DNA from: Bog-756 sp050011635 | GTDB taxonomy: Bacteria; Actinomycetota; Acidimicrobiia; Acidimicrobiales; RAAP-2 | DNA: 24,271 nucleotides | Assembly: GCA_050011635.1 (NCBI GenBank) | Contig: JBEKIU010000064.1 | Span: 1 to 24,271 of the forward strand | Reading direction: 5' to 3' | In this document: positions 7,737 through 14,337 of the stretch, one piece after another | Position numbering within the stretch: the first letter of the stretch is position 1 | Layout: every line of letters begins with the position of its first letter | Notes under the pieces: generated by a model | Seen by the model: only the letters and a program-made list of their open reading frames with translations | Database searches by the model: none | Told to the model about the DNA's origin: nothing | Program-made: the position numbers and the translations under genes

Positions 7737-9580
7737 TCAGGTGCTGACGACCTGATGGGCGGCTTCTGTGATGTGGCCGACTGAGATCCCGGCTGCCTCC
7801 ATGAGTTCCTGAGGCGTCCCCGAGCCAGGGAGGTCTCGGACCGCCAAGTGGGTGATCCGGGCCGGGTACCCGGCGTCGCTCAACGCTTCGAGTACTGCTC
7901 CGCCCATTCCGCCCGCCGGGTAGTGGTCCTCGACGACGACCAGGCGGTCCTCTGTCGCAGCCGCAGCCGCGAGGAGTGTGTCCGTGTCGATGGGTTTCAG
8001 CGAGTACAGATCGATGACGCGAGCCCTGATGCCGTCGCTTGCCAGCTGGTCGGCCGCGGCCAGACAGTTGTGCAGGGTGACGCCTGCGCCAATCAACGTC
8101 ACCTGGTCGTCGGCGCTGGACCGGATCACCTTGGAGCCGCCGATGGGAAGGGCCTCCTCCGGTGGGTACAGCACCGGGTAGGCGCCGCGGGTGGTGCGCA
8201 TGTAGACGATACCGCCACGGTCGGCCATCTCCTGTACCAGGAAGGCCGTACTGGTGCCGTCGCTTGGATAGAGCACCGTCGATCCGTGGACAGCCCGCAT
8301 CATTGCCAGATCCTCCAGGGCCATCTGCGATGGGCCGTCTGCGCCGATCTCGACGCCGGCGTGCGAGCCACACAAGCGGATGTTCGCAGTCGAGATCGCT
8401 GACATCCGGATGAAGTCGTACGCGCGGGTTAGAAGGCGGCAAAGGTGGCGGCGAACGGGATGTATCCGCGTACAGACAGTCCGACTGCGGCCGCAACCAG
8501 TTGCTGTTCACCGATGAACATCTCGAAATAGCGTTCGGGATAGGCCTTGGCGAACTCCTCTGCGTGGGTGGAGTTGCCCACTTCGCCGTCGAGGGCGACC
8601 ACGTCGGAACGGGCACCCACCGCAGCCAGCGCTTGGCCGAACGCCAGTCGGGTCGCCACCTTGGCACCCAGCTCGTAACGTGGCAGTTTCACCTCGCTAC
8701 TGGGCCGGACCCGCGGCGACCCGTCTTCTGGTCGCGGCCCGCGGAGAGTGATATGGCGTTCACCTCCGAGCTCGATGATGGCTCGCTCGGCCATCTCGGC
8801 CGGGAGCGTCCGGCCGTGCCAGCCCTCTCGGTCCTCGACTTCGTCGAACCCACAACCCTTGCGGGTGCGGGCCAGGATCACGGAGGGCCGGTCTGCGCCG
8901 GCCGCGTCGGCGAAGGCCTGCTCGATCTCACCGAAATCGTGGCCGTCGATGGGGATGGGCTGGCATCCGAAGCCTTCGATCCTCCGGGCATATGCCTCTA
9001 GGTCCCAGCCCAGCTCCGTCGGGCCCCGTTGACCGAGCCTGTTGACGTCGACAATCACGGTCAGGTTGTCCAGCCGGTAATGGGACGCCTTGTCGAACGC
9101 CTCCCACATAGACCCTTCCGCCATCTCGCTATCGCCGCAAAGCACCCACACCCGGAACGGGAGCTCGTCGAGATATCGACCGGCCAGAGCCACTCCCACT
9201 CCATCCGGAAGCCCCTGACCGAGGGAGCCGGTGGCCACGTCCACCCACGGCAGCAAGGGGGTGGGGTGGCCTTGCAGGCGCGAGCCGAACCGCCGGTACC
9301 CGGTCATCAATTCATCGTCCGTGATGGCTCCGGCGGCTTTGAACATCGAGTACAACAGGGGCGACGCATGGCCCTTGGAAAAGATCAGATGGTCGTTGGT
9401 GGGGTCGTCGGGACGGTCCCAGTCATAGCGGAAATGGCGGGCCAGGAGGACAGCCATCACGTCGGCAGCGGACATACTCGATGTGGGATGACCGGAGCCG
9501 GCGGCTGTGCTGCAGCGGGCCGAATCCACCCGCAGCTGTTGACCCAGCTCTCGAACGGCGTCCAACGTGTGATCCGTCAT
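7737..9580 (-). CDS. tkt: transketolase, animal-type, interrupted by a one-base deletion
   Basis: A ThDP-dependent transketolase moves two-carbon units between sugar phosphates in the pentose phosphate pathway. The N-terminal part (383 codons, 9580 to a TAA at 8429) has SGHPTSSMSAADVM (His31), GSLGQGLPDGVGVALAGRYL, the cofactor motif GDSEMAEG...DVN (150-180) and the proton-relay Glu358 in GEQQLVAAAVG. The C-terminal part in the -1 frame has LCGSHAGVEIGADGPSQMAL and VTLIGAGVTLHNCLAAA. Restoring one C between 8431 and 8432 makes AAF continue as LTRAYDFIRMSAIS, as in animal transketolases, giving 614 residues. The start has an excellent AAGGAGAA. No slippery heptamer is seen at the break, so a mutation or a consensus error is likelier than programmed frameshifting. 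Confidence 0.88.
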
Positions 9581-9663
9581 GATTCTCCTTCCGGCGACCG
9601 CACCCGTCGGGCCCCACGATCGATGGACCAGAGGTGATGATGGTCCCGTCAACGCCCTCCTGT

Positions 9664-9795
9664 CTATTGGCTTTCTCGTGAGGGGACCGTGGCTGGCAGG
9701 TACTTGCCGATCTGCTCAGTGGCCTCGACCGCCTCGAGGGTGCCGAGCATGGAAGACATGGAGGCCGGGCGATAGTCAGGGAGCAGCACCCGCAT
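9664..9795 (-). CDS. possible 43-residue small protein upstream of transketolase
   Basis: A short ORF starts MRVLLPDYRPASMSSMLGTL and ends in KYLPATVPSRESQ. GGGAGGT lies about nine bases before the ATG at 9795, and most codons end in G or C, as in real genes here. It runs in the same direction as transketolase and stops 83 bases before that gene's ATG. The central part (GTLEAVEATEQIGKYL) should form a helix. I do not recognise it. It may be a genuine small protein, a leader-type ORF, or a fragment of an older gene next to the SDR remnant. Confidence 0.4.
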   Translation of the reverse strand: MRVLLPDYRPASMSSMLGTLEAVEATEQIGKYLPATVPSRESQ

Positions 9796-9819
9796 CCGTC
9801 CGCACCTCCCAGCGGCCCT

Positions 9820-9963
9820 CCGGATGGCGCTCGTCGAGCGGTTTCGGGGGCCGACCCTGGAGCGACCATCGTCGGACCCGCCGATGTCGCCGCCCTTGTC
9901 GTGCACCTCACGACCGACACCGCTCTGACGGGACCGACCTACGATATCGACAGCGGGGCATGA
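9820..9963 (+). pseudogene. C-terminal remnant of a short-chain dehydrogenase
   Basis: The plus-strand frame ending at the TGA of 9961-9963 reads ATIVGPADVAALVVHLTTD then TALTGPTYDIDSGA. This is the typical end of classical SDR enzymes: the helix before the last strand, then TG-x-x-Y-D-I-D-G-G. About the first 200 residues of an SDR, including the cofactor and active-site motifs, are absent upstream. The frame before about 9820 looks unrelated. The final GG has become SG. This is a truncated relic, not a functional gene. The left boundary is approximate. Confidence 0.5.
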
Positions 9964-9985
9964 GCCCAAATAGTGGAGGTGCCAG

Positions 9986-10417
9986 ATGGCCGACTTCAAA
10001 CCGCCCGCAGAGGGGATTCTGCTGGCCCACTTCATCGTCTCGGACGACGTCGAGCGCTCTCGAAGGTTCTACTCCGAAGTACTCGGCGGCAAGGTGATCT
10101 TCTCCGGAGACGTGACCTATGTGGCCCTCGCCAACAGCTGGGTCATTATCAATGTCGGCGGAGGCCCGACCGACGACAAGCCCGAGGTCACCCTGGAGAC
10201 GCCGCGCGACCCCGACAGGGTCAGCAGCTTCCTCAATATCCGGGTCAAAGACATCGAGGCCGTGTACACCGAATGGAGTGCCCGGGGCGCTCAATTTCTG
10301 ACCCCGCCGAAGCAGCACCAGTATGAGATCCGTTGCTACATCCGGGATCCCGACGGTTATTTGATCGAGGTGGGCCAAACCACCGACCCGGAAGGGGACT
10401 GGGCGCCGTGGTCCTGA
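9986..10417 (+). CDS. VOC family protein (glyoxalase/bleomycin resistance fold)
   Basis: This 143-residue protein has two beta-alpha-beta-beta-beta modules. The first begins LLAHFIVSDDVERSRRFYSE, with His15 at the usual first metal-ligand position. The second begins SFLNIRVKDIEAVYTEW and ends RDPDGYLIEVGQ, with Glu128 at the usual last ligand position. Asn84 takes the place where many members have His or Glu, so metal binding is uncertain. VOC proteins include dioxygenases, isomerases and resistance proteins, and the substrate is not predictable. GGAGG lies six bases or so before the ATG. It begins 22 bases after the SDR remnant and converges with the DksA-like gene. Confidence 0.85.
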   Translation: MADFKPPAEGILLAHFIVSDDVERSRRFYSEVLGGKVIFSGDVTYVALANSWVIINVGGGPTDDKPEVTLETPRDPDRVSSFLNIRVKDIEAVYTEWSARGAQFLTPPKQHQYEIRCYIRDPDGYLIEVGQTTDPEGDWAPWS

Positions 10418-10493
10418 AGGGGTCCAGCCATCGGGCGCAGGCCGTCGTCGACAGGCGATGGCGTGCCCTCGGGAACACGCCTTGGCCGCGACT

Positions 10494-10508
10494 TCAGTCA
10501 GCGACTGA
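10494..10508. terminator. palindromic hairpin between convergent genes
   Basis: TCAGTC-AGC-GACTGA is a perfect six-base-pair hairpin that includes the stop codon of the DksA-like gene. A further G-T and C-G pair can extend it. A second inverted pair, GCCATCG (10427-10433) and CGATGGC (10456-10462), lies in the 76-base gap to the VOC gene. Neither has a T tract; a bidirectional terminator is possible. Confidence 0.35.
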
Positions 10509-10832
10509 GGCTTCCTCGATGGTCAGTTCTGCCGCGGGATCAACCTCGAGGCGCTCGTCGGGGATCGGTAGGCCGCTTCGAACCGAGTAGCCATAGGTTC
10601 CGGCATCGAGGCGTCCCTCTGCTCGATCAATAGCCGCCAAACGCTCTTCCAGCCCGGCCAGAATTGCTTCATCAGTGCCCTCCTCTGTCAGAGGTTGGGC
10701 CGAATCAAACATGTCGCCCGACTGATTCGCTGCCGTTCGGTCATTGCGGCCACCGGCAGTGACCTGCTCTATCAGGTTTTGCACGCCGAGACGCTCCGAA
10801 CGAAGCAGCTCTCTAGCTTTGGCGGTCTCCAT
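10494..10832 (-). CDS. DksA/TraR-like protein lacking the zinc-finger cysteines
   Basis: This 112-residue protein has a helical N-terminal region (coiled coil around residues 1-25 and 55-75) and a C-terminal segment matching the DksA/TraR motif. Residues 71-96 (AEGRLDAGTYGYSVRSGLPI and PDERLE) align with the family pattern A-x-x-R-I-x-x-G-x-YG-x-C-x-x-C-G-x-x-I-x-x-x-RL. The first two Cys are replaced by Ser83 and Ser86, and VDPAAELTIEE shows the second pair is gone too. DksA-type proteins bind in the RNA polymerase secondary channel. Without zinc the fold must be held otherwise, and similar Cys-less forms occur in actinobacteria. GAGG is seven bases before the ATG. The gene is divergent from the acetolactate synthase-like gene across a 294-base gap. 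Confidence 0.75.
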   Translation of the reverse strand: METAKARELLRSERLGVQNLIEQVTAGGRNDRTAANQSGDMFDSAQPLTEEGTDEAILAGLEERLAAIDRAEGRLDAGTYGYSVRSGLPIPDERLEVDPAAELTIEEASVAD

Positions 10833-11126
10833 CGTCGTACCTCGCCTTCCCGGTTCCGTGTGCACGCTATCAAGAGCGCAGCTCTCCGGTGTCCGGTGAA
10901 GATCGCCTGCCCGTTCTCGTGCCGGAGCCGAATTCCGGGCCCGGACACCCTGTGCGCGTCGCAAGGGCATTCATCGCGATTCGATCGGTTCACCAGCATC
11001 TTGCTCTTCGGATTGGGGAGCGTGCCCGGGCGACGTCGGCTGGCGTGGTCAAGGTCGGAATGACCGCAGTCGGGTTCGGACCGCCGAGTGAGGACTCCGA
11101 TCCGTCGGAGCGGCTCAGAGTCCCTT

Positions 11127-12800
11127 ATGGTTTACGGTGTGGCCGGTCCAACACAAGAGGTTGCCGAACTCATCGTCCGTTGCCTGGAGAACGAAGGCGT
11201 CACCCATGTGTTCGGTATCCCCGGTGAGGAGAACATCCGCTTGGTGGAAGCCTTGTCTCGGTCTCCGATCCGCTACGTCTTGGTCCGACATGAACAGGGT
11301 GCTTCGTTCATGGCCGAGACGTACGGAAGGCTCACTGGGCGGGCCGCTGTGTGCTCGGCCACGCTCGGCCCGGGCGCCATCAACCTCTTGCTCGGCACCG
11401 CCGATGCCACCACGAACTCCACTCCGCTGATCGCCCTCTCCGCCCAGGTCGGAATGGACCGGAGCTTCAAGGAATCTCACCAGGGTGTGGACTTGGTGTC
11501 GATGTTTGCACCGGTTACGAAGTGGTCAGCGCTTATCGCCACACCTGGCGCAGTAACCGAGATGATCCGAAAAGCCTTCAAACTCGCCCAGACCGAACGC
11601 CCTGGCGCCGTCTACCTCGCCGTCCCCGAAGATATCGAGAAGGCTGCGGTTCCCGGAGACGTCGCACCGTTGCCGATCAACGTCCCGCGTCCGGACGAGC
11701 CGTCGCCGGGGCAGGTGGATCGAGCGGCGTCGATCCTCCGGGCCGCCGTCAATCCGATCGTGCTCGCCGGCCACGGGGCGACAAGGGCCAATGCCGGAAA
11801 TAGTCTCCGCAGCTTTGCCGAGTCTCTCGGCATGCCGGTGGCTACCACCTTCCACGGCAAGGGCGTTCTGTCCGACGACCATCCCCTGGCGCTCGGAGCT
11901 GTGGGGTTCATGCGCCACGACTACGTCAACTTCGGGTTCGATCGGGCCGACGTGATCGTCAGTGTGGGCTATGAGCTCCAGGAGTTCGACCCGGTCCGGA
12001 TCAACCCCTTGGGTGACAAACAGATCATCCACATTCACCGCTTCCCGGCCGAAGTCGACCGCCACTACAACGTATCGGTGGGCCTTCAGGCCGACATCGG
12101 ACGCAGCCTCGACTCCCTTGCCGCGGCAGTGGATCGGCGATTCGAGCCGCGAGGCGACGGGCAACGGATCCGCGCCCTGCTCGCCGACGAGCTCGAACGC
12201 GGGCGAGCCGACGATCGGTTTCCCCTGGCTCCGGCGCGCATCGTTGCTGACACGAGAGCGGCGCTCGGCAATGAGGACATCGTGCTGGTGGATACCGGTG
12301 CCCTCAAGATGTGGATGGCCCGCCTCTACCCGACCTATGCGCCGAATACCTGCCTCATATCGAATGGGCTGTCAACCATGGCCTGGTCGCTGCCGGGGGC
12401 GATCGGCGCCAAGCTTGCTCGTCCCGGGGCCAAGGTGCTGGTGGCCACCGGAGACGGTGCCTTCCTCATGAATTCCCAGGAGATCGAGACCGCGCGACGC
12501 GAGGGAATCGCCATGGTCATTCTCGTATGGGTGGACGATGCCTACGGCCTGATCAGCTGGAAGATGGACCTCGAACTCGGGCACAACGTGGACACCACGT
12601 TCGGAAATCCGGACTTCGTGGCCTATGCGGAAAGCTTCGGGGCAGTCGGCTACCGGGTGAGCTCGGCCGACGAGCTCCTCCCAATTCTGCGCGCTGCGTT
12701 GGACGACGACACTGTGTCGGTTATCGCATGTCCGGTCGACTACTCGGCCAATCGTGAGCTCATCCGCTCACTTGGCGAGCTCGACGAATCACTCTCCTGA
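11127..12800 (+). CDS. acetolactate synthase, catabolic AlsS type (ThDP-dependent)
   Basis: This 557-residue enzyme would condense two pyruvates to acetolactate. The order is the ThDP pyrimidine-binding domain (GVTHVFGIPGEENIRLVEAL and the catalytic Glu56 in VRHEQGASFMAETYGR), a central domain, and the pyrophosphate domain with GDGAFLMNSQEIETA (442-456) and VWVDDAYGLISWK. The Asp470 in this last motif aligns with the Asp metal ligand of AlsS enzymes; biosynthetic enzymes have Asn here. FGNPDFVAYAESFGA and the final CPVDYS also match AlsS, and no regulatory subunit gene is nearby. A different ThDP activity on a related substrate cannot be excluded. The ATG at 11127 has a weak ribosome-binding site and the frame is open from 11088. 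AlsS makes acetoin precursors in other bacteria, but no decarboxylase gene is visible here. Confidence 0.85.
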   Translation: MVYGVAGPTQEVAELIVRCLENEGVTHVFGIPGEENIRLVEALSRSPIRYVLVRHEQGASFMAETYGRLTGRAAVCSATLGPGAINLLLGTADATTNSTPLIALSAQVGMDRSFKESHQGVDLVSMFAPVTKWSALIATPGAVTEMIRKAFKLAQTERPGAVYLAVPEDIEKAAVPGDVAPLPINVPRPDEPSPGQVDRAASILRAAVNPIVLAGHGATRANAGNSLRSFAESLGMPVATTFHGKGVLSDDHPLALGAVGFMRHDYVNFGFDRADVIVSVGYELQEFDPVRINPLGDKQIIHIHRFPAEVDRHYNVSVGLQADIGRSLDSLAAAVDRRFEPRGDGQRIRALLADELERGRADDRFPLAPARIVADTRAALGNEDIVLVDTGALKMWMARLYPTYAPNTCLISNGLSTMAWSLPGAIGAKLARPGAKVLVATGDGAFLMNSQEIETARREGIAMVILVWVDDAYGLISWKMDLELGHNVDTTFGNPDFVAYAESFGAVGYRVSSADELLPILRAALDDDTVSVIACPVDYSANRELIRSLGELDESLS

Positions 12801-12809
12801 GCGTCCTCA

Positions 12810-12879
12810 GTGCCGGCCAGGGTGTTGATGACCGCCGGACGGTTGGGTCATCACCGCGTTGCATCTGGCCGGCCGGCAC
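12810..12879. terminator. large imperfect inverted repeat after the acetolactate synthase gene
   Basis: Outer arms GTGCCGGCC (12810-12818) and GGCCGGCAC (12871-12879) are perfectly complementary. Inside them TGATGACC (12826-12833) pairs with GGTCATCA (12846-12853) around a 12-base loop. The structure begins 10 bases after the stop codon at 12800. There is no T tract; a terminator or a structured RNA end is likely. The rest of the 221-base gap to the next gene shows nothing else. Confidence 0.45.
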
Positions 12880-13021
12880 CGTGCTCGAGCCGACGAGACC
12901 CCGAGCTCGCCGACTTGGCCAACAGAAGCACCCCGGGCACCAACCCGGGCCGCCCCGGCCTCGGTGGTCAGCCCCCGAGCGAAAATCAGCGCCACCCAGT
13001 CCCACCATGGGAAGCTGAACC

Positions 13022-14158
13022 ATGCTTTTGGGTCGTGACCTGGCCGCGGCGGTTGGTGTGTTCCTCATCGTCGCGGCCGGATGGAGTGTGATCGGAACGG
13101 TCGTCGTCCCACGACGGATCCGCAGCCGGCTGACCCGGGCCGTCGCCATCACCGTCGATCGAACCTTCCATTTCGTCGCCGACCGCTTCGATTCCTACGA
13201 AACGCGCGATCGGCTTCTGGCCGCCCAGGCTCCGATTCAACTCATTCTGCAGATTGTGGTGTGGCTGGCGGTCTTCGAGCTCGGCTTTGCGCTGCTGATG
13301 TGGCCGTCCATGGGCACTGCGGGGCTCTCCGGTGCCTTCCAACTAGCCGGCTCGTCGCTGTGCACGCTTGGGTACTTGGCGCCCCACAACGGCGTTCCGA
13401 CGGGCTTGGCCGACCTCGCGGCCCTCGTCGGACTGGGCACGGTGGCCCTACAGATCGGCTACCTTCCCACTCTCTACGCCGCCTTCAACCGGCGCGAAGG
13501 GCTGGTGACGATGCTGGACTCTCGGGCCGGGGTTCCCTCCTGGGGTCCCGAACTGCTGGCCCGTACCCACTACGGCTTGGGCTCCGGAGTCTCGGCCATG
13601 GGCGAATTGCCGGAATTGTTCGAGGAATGGGAGCGCTGGTCGGCTGATGTGTCGGAGAGCCACGCCACCTATCTTCCTCTGGTCAATTTCCGCTCCCCGA
13701 GACCACTCTCCTCGTGGGTGACCGCGCAACTGGCCGTGCTCGACGGTGCCGCGCTGTATTTGTCGCTGGTGCCTGATGCTCCTGGTGCGGTGTCCGCCCG
13801 CCTCTGTCTGCGCGGCGGCTTTACCTGCCTCACGACCCTCGCCCGAGCGCGGGGCTTCGCCATCCCCGACGAGCCAGACCCAAACGACGGCATCGATCTG
13901 ACCTACGAGGAGTTCGTCGATGCCATCGACCGCTTGGCAAGGGTGGACTTCCCCCTCGAGCGCCCAACTGAGGATGCGTGGCTCGACTTCGTAGGTTGGC
14001 GGGTCAACTACGAGGCGGCGGCCTACGAGATCGCCCGAGCGGTGGATGCCCCACCGGCGCTTTGGTCGGGACCTCGTCGTCACCCGATCCCCGCGATCTC
14101 ACCCCTTCGGCCGGCAACGTTGCGGGCCGGCAAGCCGCCTCTGAAGGCGCCCGAATAG
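13022..14158 (+). CDS. membrane protein with ion-channel-like pore segment
   Basis: This 378-residue protein has hydrophobic segments at about 7-29, 72-94 and 128-152. Between the last two lies SGAFQLAGSSLCTLGYLAPH (103-122), which resembles the pore helix and selectivity filter of two-TM potassium channels (T-x-G-Y-G), here CTLGYL. The C-terminal 220 residues are soluble and helical, with AYEIARAVDAPPALWSG near the end. The filter is degenerate: one Gly of the signature is replaced by Leu. Ion conduction is therefore an inference, and it may be a channel-derived sensor. GGAAG lies eight bases before the ATG. It sits between the acetolactate synthase and the DUF2090 gene on the same strand. 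Confidence 0.65.
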   Translation: MLLGRDLAAAVGVFLIVAAGWSVIGTVVVPRRIRSRLTRAVAITVDRTFHFVADRFDSYETRDRLLAAQAPIQLILQIVVWLAVFELGFALLMWPSMGTAGLSGAFQLAGSSLCTLGYLAPHNGVPTGLADLAALVGLGTVALQIGYLPTLYAAFNRREGLVTMLDSRAGVPSWGPELLARTHYGLGSGVSAMGELPELFEEWERWSADVSESHATYLPLVNFRSPRPLSSWVTAQLAVLDGAALYLSLVPDAPGAVSARLCLRGGFTCLTTLARARGFAIPDEPDPNDGIDLTYEEFVDAIDRLARVDFPLERPTEDAWLDFVGWRVNYEAAAYEIARAVDAPPALWSGPRRHPIPAISPLRPATLRAGKPPLKAPE

Positions 14159-14202
14159 AGCGGGAGAGCTTGAGGGTTGCGGGTTGACCTGACGTCCCCA
14201 CG

Positions 14203-14217
14203 GCCACAAACTGTGGC
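14203..14217. repeat. hairpin upstream of the leader ORF
   Basis: GCCACA-AAC-TGTGGC forms a perfect six-base-pair stem with a three-base loop, 45 bases after the channel-like gene and 76 bases before the leader ORF. Two copies of CCTGACGTC (14188-14196 and 14260-14268) flank it. It may terminate the upstream transcript or belong to the control region of the DUF2090 gene. Confidence 0.3.
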
Positions 14218-14292
14218 TACCGACGAGGGGCGCCATGGTCGGGAGCATCGCCGCCGTGCCCTGACGTCGGCACCTGGAATAGGAGGAGTTGC

Positions 14293-14337
14293 ATGACGTT
14301 CCCCATCCCTGTCAGTCACCATCTTCGGGGAAGCTGA
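14293..14337 (+). CDS. 14-codon leader ORF overlapping the DUF2090 start
   Basis: The peptide MTFPIPVSHHLRGS is preceded by AGGAGGAG (14281-14288), the strongest Shine-Dalgarno sequence in the window, with four bases to the ATG. Its stop codon overlaps the ATG of the next gene as TGATG. This is the layout of a translated leader that couples ribosomes onto the downstream gene; it contains a His-His pair but no run of one amino acid. Assigned from arrangement alone; the peptide itself matches nothing I know. Confidence 0.5.
   Translation: MTFPIPVSHHLRGS

Noticed and set aside
7633..8667. Minus-strand open frame of 344 codons across the transketolase break
   Set aside because: It is the third frame of the transketolase gene, with an Arg/Pro-rich product and no recognisable domain.
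7737..9580. A naturally split transketolase (two subunits, as in the sulfoquinovose sulfo-TK pathway)
   Set aside because: The two parts join without any lost or added residue when one base is restored, there is no separate start with a ribosome-binding site for the second part, and no other sulfoquinovose genes are nearby.
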